Shown here one piece after another: positions 1-9,551 of a stretch of 64,000 bases of DNA. The notes under the pieces were generated by a model. That model saw only the letters and a list, made by a program, of their open reading frames with translations, searched no databases and had not been told where the DNA came from. The translations under genes and the position numbers were made by a program. Numbering within the stretch: the first letter of the stretch is position 1; the number at the start of each line of letters is the position of its first letter. Source of the stretch: Polyodon spathula (taxonomy: Eukaryota > Chordata > Actinopteri > Acipenseriformes > Polyodontidae); assembly GCF_017654505.1 (NCBI RefSeq), contig NC_054538.1, positions 60,856,184-60,920,183 on the forward strand. The letters run 5' to 3'.

Positions 1-277
1 TGTGTATGTCACATACATTAAAAGTGCTGGGAGAATTGAAATAATAAAAGATACTATTTTAACCACACCTCCATTACTTTATTGCCAAATACAAAACCAA
101 GCTGGAACCAAATAAATGGGCAAACGTCAATGAAGCTTGTGGCTGGGGTGAAAACCCACTTATAAATAGTGTTTCTTTATTTTGTGTTAATAACTTATTT
201 TGTACCGGTACTTCAATTCACTTTCATACTCTACAGTATAAATGCTCATAATTCCACCAGCTGCATCAATAACAGTA
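1..277. other. AT-rich sequence without recognisable features
   Basis: No convincing reading frame, RNA or repeat structure is visible. The stretch ends at the edge of the family-B LTR. Confidence 0.5.
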
Positions 278-993
278 TGTGGCAAAGTGGTTTGCAGTGT
301 AGAGGTGATGCAGTGCTCAAGAGAATTACAACAATGTTACTGGTGAAATGATGGTTTATTTTGTAATCCAAAGCCACTTGACAACAATAAATAATAAAGT
401 TAACTGACAATACACAACGATGCGTATTGCTCAGTGAAAATATGAGGTTCAGTCCTGAAATAATAAACACAGTCCTTAATATACACACAATATACAAACA
501 TGGTCACAAGTCCAAAGTGAATGTTGTAGTGCTCGTGGTACAAATACAATTTATCATGAAATAAGTGCAATGATGTTCGGGTTTGTGCTGGCCTGTAGCA
601 ACAACTCTGGATTGTGTTAGCCGTTTAATAACAACTACAAGTATATAATTAGACACGACAAAACAAACAAAACACAATACATTTTCACACGGTTATCCTT
701 CTGGGTTAGCATTAACCATAACAAAGGAACAGATCACCTTGCTACATCCCCTTATATACCGCCAATCACGCACCCTTGGTTAACGATTACAGTCGCTCCT
801 CCAATGCGCAGCTGCCACTTCCAGGTCGCTGATGTAGTGTACCGTAGCTCTGTCCCCTTTCTATACAGCTTTTGCCTAACCCTGGGAATGAATTGTTTGG
901 TCATCCAGTCCAGGGCACTCTGTTCCCTTTACACAGCGTCCTCACAGGTCAGGAGGGAGCTTTATCACCAAGAATCATTCTGTCTCTGTCACA
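278..993 (-). mobile_element. Solo LTR, family B, copy 1
   Basis: Read on the minus strand this 716-bp block begins TGTGACAGAGACAG and ends CACTTTGCCACA, so it has the TG...CA ends of an LTR. It carries a TATA box (plus positions 751-758) and an AATAAA signal (plus 355-360) near its 3' end, in the order expected of an LTR promoter and polyadenylation site. The same sequence recurs at 20898-21560 and 44278-44699, and its 3' end follows a Gypsy integrase fragment at 9866-9998. No internal element sequence adjoins it, so it is a solo LTR. The flanks (CAGTA and CACGG) do not form a target duplication, unlike copy 2. Confidence 0.8.
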
Positions 994-1188
994 CACGGTG
1001 TGGCAGAGCAAAGCTCTGCCCTTTTAAATTGGCAGGGATGGGGTTAACTTCCCCTGCCTGCCTGGGTTTATTATGTTCAGGTGGCTGGGTCCCTACACAT
1101 ACAAAATTCAAAAAATCAATCAACCCTCACTTCTCCATTGATTAGTTGATTAGGTTGATTAACGATCAATCAGCGCCCAGCCACCTGA

Positions 1189-1195
1189 TATAAAA
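1189..1195 (+). promoter_or_regulatory. TATA box of the 5' LTR
   Basis: TATAAAA followed by a GC-richer GGAGGCCTC, positioned about 200 bp upstream of the AATAAA signal. This is the standard U3/R promoter layout of an LTR. Confidence 0.75.
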
Positions 1196-1392
1196 GGAGG
1201 CCTCAGCTTCTCATTTGGAAGGAGGGAGCTGAGGAAGCAGGTTGGTGTTTGTTTTGTGGTTTTTGAATTTTCTAAATCCAGTGAAGGCATTGCCCAGCCT
1301 GGAAACTTTATTTTTGTGAGTTTTGTTTTTGCTTTATTTGTGTTTGAGTATCTGTTATTTTGCCCTTGTGCACTTTATTTTTGTTTATTTAT

Positions 1393-1398
1393 AATAAA
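1393..1398 (+). terminator. AATAAA polyadenylation signal in the 5' LTR
   Basis: AATAAA within an AT-rich stretch about 60 bp before the LTR end. The equivalent site in the 3' LTR is at 4848-4853 and would end the element's transcript. Confidence 0.7.
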
Positions 1399-1462
1399 AC
1401 AGTTATTTTTTTGAACTGCAGTCTGTCTCTGGGCCTCTATCCACTCGCCAGCCTGCCACATT

Positions 1463-1480
1463 TGGTGTCAGAAGTGGGAT
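1463..1480 (+). other. Primer binding site
   Basis: TGGTGTCAGAAGTGGGAT begins two bases after the 5' LTR. It starts with TGG, complementary to a tRNA CCA end, and its complement matches the 3' end expected of a leucine tRNA. Gypsy-type elements commonly use such a primer. Confidence 0.8.
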
Positions 1481-1554
1481 AGCGCCACCTAGAGGCTCAG
1501 AGCAGTATTTTTTTTTTATTTATTTATTTTTTTTTTTTTTGGAAAAAAAAAAAA

Positions 1555-4413
1555 ATGGGAAAGAAGAGCAGACAGCGGCAAAGGCAGGAAAAACAGCAGC
1601 AGCTGAAGAAATGTAAGCTGCTGCAGCCACCGCTGGAGGACCCGGCCAGCCTCTTCCCCTGGTGTTCCTGGTGCGGGAAGGAGGACCATCGTTGGCGGTC
1701 CTGCCCAGATGTGCCACCGGCAAACTGGTGTGGCCGGTGTGAGGAGGACGGCCACAACTGGGCAGGATGCCCCTACAACCAGGCCCAGGAAGAGGTGCCT
1801 TGTTCACCCCGGGCATCAGGGGCCACCCCACTACCTCTAGCACCACCACCTTCACCACCGTCCCAGGAGATCTGGGACTGGTTGATGCACCCTGAGGCAG
1901 ACCTCGTCCACGATCTCCCCATAGTTATCAACACGCTGTGGCGTCGAGATGGGGAGAGGTGGGAACAGTGGGAGGAACAACACCACCCGGCGTCCTTCCC
2001 AGAGGTTGCCCTCATGGTGGTTAATTACCTGGCGGTAGACATGGGAGATCCACCGGTCACTCCAATAAAGAGAGGTGAGCCGCCTTCCCGAGAGCCAGAG
2101 AGGGGTGAGCCGCCTTCCCGAGAGCCAGAGAGGGAGGAGGAGCTGCCGTCGCCCCAGAGCCAGAGAGGGGTGAGGAGCTGCCGTCGCTCCCAGAGCCAGA
2201 GAGGGGTGAGGAGCTGCCGTCGTCCCCAGAGCCAGAGAGGGGTGAGGAGCTGCCGTCCGTCCTCCCAGAGCCAGAGAGGGGTGAGGAGCTGCCGTCGCTC
2301 CCAGAGCCAGAGAGGGGTGAGGAGCTGCCGTCGCTCCCAGAGCCAGAGAGGGGTGAGGAGCTGCCGTCGCTCCCAGAGCCAGAGAGGGGTGAGGAGCTGC
2401 CGTCGCTCCCAGAGCCAGAGAGGGGTGAGGAGCTGCCGTCGCTCCCAGAGCCAGAGAGGGGTGAGGAGCTGCCGTCGCTCCCAGAGCCAGAGAGGGGTGA
2501 GGAGCTGCCGTCGCTCCCAGAGCCAGAGAGGGGTGAGGAGCTGCCGTCGCTCCCAGAGCCAGAGAGGGGTGAGGAGCTGCCGTCGTCCCCAGAGCCAGAG
2601 AGGGGTGAGGAGCTGCCGTCGCCCCCAGAGCCAGAGAGGGGTGAGGAGCTGCCGTCGCTCCCAGAGCCAGAGAGGGGTGAGGAGCTGCCGTCGCTCCCAG
2701 AGCCAGAGAGGGAGGAGGAGCTGCCGTCGCTCCCAGAGCCAGAGAGGGGTGAGGAGCTGCCGTCGCTCCCAGAGCCAGAGAGGGGTGAGGAGCTGCCGTC
2801 GCTCCCAGAGCCAGAGAGGGGTGAGGAGCTGCCGTCGCTCCCAGAGCCAGAGAGGGAGGAGGAGCTGCCGTCGTCCCCAGAGCCAGAGAGGGGTGAGGAG
2901 CTGCCGTCGTCCCCAGAGCCAGAGAGGGGTGAGGAGCTGCCGTCGCTCCCAGAGCCAGAGAGGGGTGAGGAGCTGCCGTCGCTCCCAGAGCCAGAGAGGG
3001 GTGAGGATCTGCCGTCGCTCCCAGAGCCAGAGAGGGAGGAGGATCTGCCGTCGCTCCCAGAGCCAGAGAGGGAGGAGGATCTGCCGTCGCTCCCAGAGCC
3101 AGAGAGGGAGGAGGATCTGCCGTCGCTCCCAGAGCCAGAGAGGGAGGAGGATCTGCCGTCGCTCCCAGAGAGAGAGAGGGAGGAGGATCTGCTGTCGCTC
3201 CCAGAGCCAGAGAGGGAGGAGGAGCCTCCGTCGCTCCCAGAGCCAGAGAGGGAGGAGGATCTGCTGTTGCTCCCAGAGCCAGAGAGGGAGGAGGATCTGC
3301 TGTCGCTCCCAGAGCCAGAGAGGGAGGAGGATCTGCTGTCGCTCCCAGAGCCAGAGAGGGAGGAGGAGCCTCCGTCGCTCCCAGAGCCAGAGAGGGAGGA
3401 GGAGCCTCCGTCGCTCCCAGAGCCAGAGAGGGAGGAGGATCTGCTGTCGCTCCCAGAGCCAGAGAGGAGGAGGATCTGCTGTCGCTCCCAGAGCCAGAGA
3501 GGGAGGAGGATCTGCTGTCGCTCCCAGAGCCAGAGAGGGAGGAGGATCTGCCGTCGCTCCCAGAGCCAGAGAGGGAGGGAGGATCTGCTGTCGCTCCCAG
3601 AGCCAGAGAGGGAGGAGGATCTGCCGTCGCTCCCAGAGCCAGAGAGGGAGGAGGATCTGCTGTCGCTCCCAGAGAGAGAGAGGGAGGAGGATCTGCCGTC
3701 GCTCCCAGAGCCAGAGAGGGAGGAGGAGCTGCCGTCGCTCCCAGAGCCAGAGAGGGAGGAGGATCTGCCGTCGTCCTCAGAGCCCGAGAGGGAGGAGCCG
3801 CCGCCGCTCTCAGAGCCAGAGGGAGCCGGGCCGCCGCCGCCGCCTCCGCCACCAGAGGGAGCCGGGCCGCCGCCGCCGCCGCCGCCTCCGCCACCAGAGG
3901 GAGCCGGGCCGCCGCCGCCGCCTCCGCCACCAGAGGGAGCCGGGCCGCCGCCGCCGCCGCCACCTCCGCCACCAGAGGGAGCCGGGCCGCCGCCGCCGCC
4001 TCCGCCACCAGAGGGAGCCGGGCCGCCGTCGCCGCCTCCGCCACCAGAGGGAGCCGGGCCGCCGTCGCCGCCTCCGCCACCAGAGGGAGCCGGGCCGCCG
4101 TCGCCGCCTCCGCCACCAGAGGGAGCCGGCGCCGCCGCCGTCGCCGCCTCCGCCACCAGAGGGAGCCGGGCCGCCGTCGCCGCCTCCGCCACCAGAGGGA
4201 GCCGGGCCGCCGTCGCCGCCTCCGCCACCAGAGGGAGCCGGGCCGCCGTCGCCGCCTCCGCCACCAGAGGGAGCCGGGCCGCCGTCGCCGTACTACCTTG
4301 GAGATTCGGGGCCCCCTCAACCAAAGAAGGCTTGGGGGCTCCGACATCAACCCCGCCCACCACCACCCACCATAACAGCCCACCCAAGGGACATAATTGG
4401 ACTCTTGGGGGGA

Positions 4414-4447
<34 letters not shown>

Positions 4448-4548
4448 AGGGGGGAGTTGGCCGATTGCGGCCGGTGTACGTTGTACATGGGGGGAGGTGT
4501 GTGGCAGAGCAAAGCTCTGCCCTTTTAAATTGGCAGGGATGGGGTTAA
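1555..4548 (+). CDS. Gag-like protein with two CCHC zinc knuckles and a 12-residue repeat domain
   Basis: A 997-residue frame from the first ATG after the primer site. The N-terminus is basic (MGKKSRQRQRQ). Two perfect CX2CX4HX4C knuckles follow: C37-C40-H45-C50 and C59-C62-H67-C72, the RNA-binding motif of retroviral and Gypsy nucleocapsid. Residues about 105-165 are Trp- and acid-rich. The rest is a 12-residue repeat. As annotated it reads SQSQRGVRSCRR, but the flanking non-repeat frame and residues 185-200 indicate the ancestral reading was acidic, LPSLPEPERGEE. A 1-base loss near 2151-2155 shifts the frame; further indels lie near 3466, 3577 and 4130, the last returning the C-terminus to the first frame. 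No capsid, protease or polymerase domain is seen. The final part runs through a 30-G tract into the 3' LTR. Function: RNA binding or packaging is inferred from the knuckles. Confidence 0.75.
2130..3800 (+). repeat. 36-bp coding minisatellite, about 46 copies
   Basis: Consensus unit contains CAGAGCCAGAGAGG, then GGTGAGGAG or GAGGAGGAT, then CTGCCGTCGCTCC. Two main variants are segregated in blocks: GGTGAGGAG dominates to about 3000, GAGGAGGAT/GAG afterwards. That pattern suggests local duplication of groups of units. The unit has no stop codon in either strand's long frames, so frameshifts leave reading frames open. Confidence 0.92.
3810..4290 (+). repeat. Proline-rich 36-bp repeat, about 13 copies
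   Basis: GC-rich units ending CCACCAGAGGGAGCCGGG that encode a 12-residue unit of the type PPSPPPPPEGAG in the frame aligned with the acidic repeat. Unit length varies with CCG-triplet number. A 4-base gain at about 4128-4138 changes the reading frame. Confidence 0.88.
4417..4446 (+). repeat. Run of 30 G
   Basis: Uninterrupted G tract flanked by further G-rich sequence (4407-4455), just upstream of the 3' LTR. It could form G-quadruplex structures, and its true length is hard to sequence. Confidence 0.85.
4488..4499 (+). other. Polypurine tract before the 3' LTR
   Basis: GGGGGGAGG-type purine run directly before TGTGGCAG, in the expected place for plus-strand priming. The longer G-rich tract further upstream may also contribute. 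Confidence 0.6.
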
Positions 4549-4915
4549 CTTCCCCTGCCTGCCTGGGTTTATTATGTTCAGGTGGCTGGGGTTGATTAGT
4601 TGATTAGGTTGATTAACGATCAATCAGCGCCCAGCCACCTGACATAAAAGGAGGCCTCTGCTTCTCATTTGGAAGGAGGGAGCTGAGGAAGCAGGTTGGT
4701 GTTTGTTTTGTGGTTTTTTGAATTTTCTAAATCCAGTGAAGGCATTGCCCAGCCTGGAAACTTTATTTTTGTGAGTTTTATTTTTGCTTTATTTGTGTTT
4801 GAGTATCTGTTATTTTGCCCTTGTGCACTTTATTTTTGTTTATTTATAATAAAACAGTTATTTTTTTGAACTGCAGTCTGTCTCTGGGCCTCTATCCACT
4901 CGCCAGCCTGCCACA
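4500..4915 (+). repeat. 3' LTR of the Gag-only element
   Basis: 416 bp, same ends as the 5' LTR, followed by the target duplicate CACGG at 4916-4920. It lacks the 46-bp block found in the 5' copy and has CATAAAA (4643-4649) instead of TATAAAA. AATAAA lies at 4848-4853. Confidence 0.92.
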
Positions 4916-4920
4916 CACGG

Positions 4921-5274
4921 TATTATCTTTATTTTCATATTTGGTATGCTTAATAGTGTTGTTAAATGTGTATGTTAATTGAACCCAGGAAAGGGTTAAT
5001 TTTTAGCCTTTTTTAAATACTTAATTTCCATGTGAGAATGTGGATGGAATGGGCCAAATTGTTGGATTTGATTGGTGGGCCAGTCAATTATTCAATTTGG
5101 TGTAAATGAGGCAGGTGTATAAAAAAGCCTCCATGACTCAAGGGCAAACATTGTGCTCTTTTAAAAGTCACAAGCACTTCTCTCTAATTTCAATTCTCAA
5201 GGTTTTTCCTCCACACAGCATTTGCTGCTGTCCCATGAAACCAAAGTACTCCATAAGTATACTCTAGATACATA
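4921..5274 (+). other. Promoter-like non-coding stretch
   Basis: No reading frame. GATTGGTGGGCC (reverse CCAAT, about 5079-5090) lies about 30 bp before TATAAAAAAGCC (about 5118-5129), which is a promoter-like arrangement. It may be part of an old LTR, but no LTR ends could be fixed. Confidence 0.3.
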
Positions 5275-6720
5275 TAGTCGCAGACACAAGTGTTGACACC
5301 CTACACTTAATACAAGATTATTAAAAAAAAACATGTTAAATACAAACATTTACATTAACAGCCTGTACAAATGTTACACAACTAACTAAAACATATATTA
5401 ATTGATTGAAAACAGTTACACAGTAACTAAGCTACATTAAAAAATCAATAGCCAGAAAAAGAGAACATTATTTCCAACATCTGGTGGAGAAGAACATTTT
5501 GGCAACACAGCACATGATGATCAAGACAAAAGAGTTGGAATCATGTTTGAGAATAGCATTCATCGCAAACTACAACAAATGAAATAGCTACAGAAGAGTA
5601 TGAATGAAATATGCAATACCAAAATCCATAACCACGGCAATAATCAAGAAGCACCACAGAAAAAATTCAACTGAAATACTTGAAAGAATTAGATGTCCAA
5701 AATTACAGGTACAGCAGGTAAGACAATCGTTCAAGCAGCTAAACAAAATCCAAGATGAACAGGACTTTAAGAATGATTGTAAGCATCAGGCATAGTAGTG
5801 TATGAAAAAACTGTACAAAGGCACCTGAACACAGAAGAATTGTATGTAAGTAGACCTCGCTGTAAATCACTTTTAAAGAAAATTAATTAACAAGCCATCC
5901 AAAATCTGCCAAGAGATATAAACAAGAATCTGCAGCATTCTTCAACAAAATTCTCTGGTCCAATATTTTTTTTCCCAAAAATGGAGCACAATATGTTTGG
6001 AGAAAAAGAAAAGAAAGCCTTCAATGAAGAAAACCTTGTACATACAGTACAGTTAAACTTGAAGATGGTTCATACCTGATATGGGGGTGTTTTAGCAGTT
6101 CAGGGAGTGAAGACATTAATGTGCTTGAAGATTGAATGAATGCAGCCATGTTTCAAAACATTCTACAAAGTACAATGATACCATCTGCTTGTAGGCTGAA
6201 TGGCAGACAGTTTATCTTCTAACACTATAACGACCCAAAGCATACAACTAAGTCAACTCTGGATTTATTGAAGAAAGGAAGGATAAAGGTTCTGGAATTG
6301 CCTTCACAATCAAAAGATCTCAATCCAATAAAAATGCTTTGGGCTGATCTGAAAAAAGCTTCAGCCAGCATTGTGTATTCAATCTATCTGCGCTGTAGGA
6401 AATATGCAAGACAAAATGGGCCCAGATTTCACCAACAACATGTATATTATGAACATCTGAGAGCTGTAATAAAAGCAAAAGGAAGAACCACTAAATACTA
6501 AAGTGGGGGGTGCTAATACTGTTGTCATGAACAAATACTTTAAATGAAATAAGCTTGTTTATTTTATGATAAATATTATTAGTTAAATTATTTGTAATTG
6601 TGTATTTTGATTTTTGTTTTATTAAAGAATTGTTAAAGTTTACTAAATGCTTGTCCTTAATCTGTTACCTTGAATTATACAATAATAAGCATAGGGTGCC
6701 AATAGTTTTGTCGGCTAAAA

Positions 6721-6722
<2 letters not shown>
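5275..6722 (+). mobile_element. Degenerate Tc1-like DNA transposon
   Basis: The left end (from TAGTCGCAGACACAAGTG) and the right end (reverse complement beginning TAGCCGACAAAACTATTG) are imperfect inverted repeats that continue into CACCCTA-type sequence. Both sides abut TA dinucleotides, the Tc1 target. Between them are remnants of a Tc1 transposase. It touches the TA tract that also borders the next transposon. Confidence 0.75.
5604..6501 (+). pseudogene. Tc1-like transposase remnant
   Basis: Reading across frames recovers a Tc1 transposase in order: a helix-turn-helix-like N-terminal part (5604-5795), a segment around 5790-5960 resembling the linker and first catalytic region, the glycine-rich turn before the second aspartate (about 6080-6110), the [12 protein letters not shown] second catalytic block near 6225-6250, and [20 protein letters not shown] (6295-6360). 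In the last the catalytic glutamate of the usual NPIE is replaced by K. Several frameshifts and stops interrupt the frame. It cannot make a working enzyme. Confidence 0.8.

Positions 6723-6723
<1 letters not shown>

Positions 6724-6759
<36 letters not shown>
6724..6759. repeat. TA microsatellite
   Basis: About 18 TA units between the ends of two Tc1-like transposons, which insert at TA. Confidence 0.95.
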
Positions 6760-6762
<3 letters not shown>

Positions 6763-8382
6763 TGCCTTGCAAAAGTATTCAGACCCCTGACAAATTTTCT
6801 CATATTACTGAATTACAAATGGTACATTGAAATTTCGTTCTGTTTCATATTTTATATTTAAACACTGAAACTCAGAATCAATTATTATAAGGTAACATTG
6901 GTTTTATGTTGGGAAATATTTTTAAGAAAAAATAAAAAAACTGAAATATCTTGCTTGCATAAGTATTCAACCCCCACACATTAATATTTGGTAGAGCCAC
7001 CTTTCGCTGCAATAACAGCTTTAAATCTTTTGGGGTAAGTATGTACCAGCTTTGCACACAGTGTCGGAGTGATTTTGGCCCATTCTTCTTCGCAGATTTG
7101 CTCCAGGTTGTTCAGGTTGGTTGGACGACGCTTGTGGACCGCAATTTTCAAATAGTGTCACAGATTCTCAATGGGATTGAGATCAGGACTTTGACTGGGC
7201 CACTGTAGGACATTCACCTTTTTGTTCTTGAGCCACTCCAAAGTTGCTTTGGCCTTGTGCTTGGGATCACTGTCCTGCTGAAATGTGAATTTCCTCCCAA
7301 ACTTCAGTTTTTTAGCGGACTGAAGCAGATTCTCTTGCAGTATTTTCCTGTATTTTGCTCCATCCATTCTTCCTTCAATTGTAACAAGATGCCCAGTCCC
7401 TGCTGATGAGAAGCATCCCCACATCATGATGCTGCCACCACCATACTTCACTGCAGGGATGGTGTGACTTGAGGCATGGTCAATGTCAGGTTTGCACCAC
7501 ACATAGCGCTTTGAGTTTTGGCCAAAAAGCTCTATCTTGGTCTCATCTGACCAGAAAACCTTTTCCCACATCGCAGCTGGGTGACTCTCATGCTTTCTGG
7601 CAAACTCCAGACGTGCTTTCAGATGGTACTTTTTGAGTAACGGCTTCTTTCTTGCCACCCTCCCATACAGGCCAGTGTTATGCAGAGCTCTTGATACGGT
7701 TGACTGGTGCACCATTACTCCACTCCCAGCCACTGAACTCTGTAGCTCCTTCAAAGTGACTGTTGGCCTCTCTGTGGCTTCTCTCACAAGTCTCCTTCTT
7801 GTTTGAGTGTTGAGTTTTGAGGGACGGCCTTTTCTTGGCAGTGTCTGGGTGATGTGATGCAGCTTACATTTCCTGATTATTGGTCCAACTGTGCTCACTG
7901 GGATATCCAAACACTTGGATATTATTTTGTACCCTTTCCCTAATCTATGCATACTATCTAATCTATATCTAACTTCTGTAGAATGCTCTTTGGTCTTCAT
8001 TTTCCTTCAGATTCACAGCCTTACCAATGATCCTTCAACAGTGGGGTTTTTATCCAGAAAATGTGACAGCAATTTTAAAGGTTCACAGGTGGAGGCCAAT
8101 GGTAAGGTAATTGTGTCCTCGTTAGGGCAATTTCTTTCATCGGTGCAAACTGGGAGCTTCCACAGCACAGGGGTTGAATACTTATGCAAGCAAGATATTT
8201 CAGTTTTTTATTTTTCTTAAAAATATTTCCCAACATAAAACCAGTGTCACCTTACAATAATTCATTCTGAGTTTCAGTGTTTAAAAATAAAATATCAAAC
8301 AGAACGAAATTTCAATGTACCATTTGTAATTCGGTAATATGAGAGAATTGGTCAGGGGTCTGAATACTTTTGCAAGCCACTG
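6760..8382 (-). mobile_element. Tc1-like transposon with long inverted repeats
   Basis: Inverted repeats of about 215 bp (6760-6975 and 8170-8382) begin CAGTGCCTTGCAAAAGTATT and pair almost throughout. TA-rich sequence lies on both sides; on the right the two bases after the repeat are TG rather than TA. The transposase is on the minus strand and nearly intact. The repeats' high mutual identity and the nearly complete frame suggest a relatively young copy. Confidence 0.92.
6981..8000 (-). pseudogene. Tc1-like transposase, one premature stop
   Basis: From ATG at 8000 the frame runs 280 residues to a TGA at 7158-7160, then stays open in the same frame to TAA at 6981-6983, giving about 339 residues, the usual Tc1 length. 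The N-terminus is a paired-like helix-turn-helix region (residues 1-110) with a GRPSK-type hook. Catalytic residues are present: VFWSDETKIELF supplies the first Asp, FQQDSDPKHKAKATLEWL the second, and [12 protein letters not shown] the Glu (DD34E). The stop falls where relatives have Trp in an NLWRDLK motif, so TGG to TGA is the likely lesion; the next two residues also differ from that motif. All catalytic residues precede the stop, so the truncated protein lacks only the C-terminal ~59 residues. Confidence 0.9.
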
Positions 8383-9551
8383 TGTATATATATAAATGGA
8401 TCTGTATTTGTTTAATGACACTTTTAAAGACATTGCTGCAGTAACATTGTGCAAGTGAACTACTTGTTATAAACAAAAACATGCTTCTAAATTAAAAATA
8501 AATGTTATGGGTTGCAAATTCCCACATTTGGTTCCAGTATTAAATCATTTCATAAGCTTTCAACTCAGACTTCTACTGTTTTTTTTTTGTGCCTTCAAGA
8601 CAAAAGCTAAGGATTTTTTTTTTACAGCTTAATGTTTAGTCTGTTCATCATGATGGTAGGAGAAAGTCAATTTCAAAGCAGTCAAGAAAGGGTTTTGTAA
8701 GACAAATGACACATGTTGAACAGATTGTATCAATAAAGACTTTTTACCAGAAAAAAATGGAACCATAATAGTTGTCCTTATATATAAAGCAAAAGACCCT
8801 TTTAAAATACCACACCAACTAATGACTTCAACCCATATAGAATTACAGTATACAGTATACTGTATGTATATATTTTTTAATTCAAGGTTACTGCAGTACT
8901 TAATTTGGTCATATAGGTCATATCTCCATTTCCTGAAAAAAGAATATAGCCTCCTATGTGAAAAATTACTGGCCAAGCATAACACAGAAAGGCATCTTGA
9001 GAAAAGATCAGTATCTGTTCACAACCTGGGAAAACCCAGGAGAATGTGATATATGTAGTACCACATAGCCCATTCTTGTTGAGTGATTTATATGACATAT
9101 TCCATTCACTAAGTGGAGTGTCTGGAAGAATGATGGTCTGACCAAAGGATACCGACACAAGATTTAAAATCTTGACCTCCATAACCTACTATTCATTGGC
9201 ATGATAGACCTTGAGAGAACGCGTCCAATGACCCTTAGGCTAAAAAGTATTTTCTTATCCTGAAAAAATGTATGATAGAAACTGTATGCATAATAATTAT
9301 TAGACACCCAGTGGATAAAAACTGAAAGAAATCATCCACGGAAAGAAAGCCATGGTGTAGCTGGGTTTTTGTTTTGACTGGTTGCATTCAAATGAACACT
9401 TCCTTTGTATGGTATAATGCATCACATTAAATGTGTTAAAGAAGAAGAAAAGAACCAGGATGGAGTGCTGCAATCCAACAATAAATGAGTGTAACAGAGA
9501 GTGAATGTGTTAGTGTTGAGCTGAAGAAAATTGGCAGACATCTAGGCATCG
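8383..9551. other. Non-coding, AT-rich
   Basis: No recognisable gene or element. Short frames (8629-8985, 8822-9049 and 8877-9182) overlap one another on both strands and show no family resemblance. Confidence 0.5.

Larger units (their letters stand above)
999..1460 (+). repeat. 5' LTR of the Gag-only element
   Basis: 462 bp, TGTGGCAG to CTGCCACA. Compared with the 3' LTR by eye there are only about three substitutions plus a 1-bp indel, but this copy has an extra block of about 46 bp around 1082-1138. The TATA box here is intact, whereas in the 3' LTR it reads CATAAAA. Confidence 0.92.
999..4915 (+). mobile_element. Non-autonomous LTR retrotransposon encoding only a Gag-like protein
   Basis: The element has two nearly identical LTRs starting TGTGGCAG and ending CTGCCACA, with a perfect 5-bp target duplication CACGG at 994-998 and 4916-4920. 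A primer binding site follows the 5' LTR, and a purine-rich tract precedes the 3' LTR. The interior encodes one long reading frame with two CCHC zinc knuckles and a 12-residue repeat. No protease, reverse transcriptase, RNase H or integrase is visible, so mobilisation must depend on enzymes from another element, presumably Gypsy-type. The architecture matches what has been called TR-GAG elements in plants. The near-identity of the LTRs points to a recent insertion. It lies immediately beside the end of the family-B solo LTR. Confidence 0.9.

Noticed and set aside
804..1145. 113-codon frame
   Set aside because: It spans the boundary of the family-B LTR and the next LTR, so it cannot be a single ancestral gene.
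2130..3800. CRISPR-like array of 36-bp repeats
   Set aside because: The repeats are directly contiguous with no spacers, and the DNA is eukaryotic.
1852..4512. Long antisense reading frames (886 and 776 codons) across the minisatellite
   Set aside because: They exist because the 36-bp unit has no stops in several frames. Their sequence is only the reverse of the repeat, and there is no promoter or domain.
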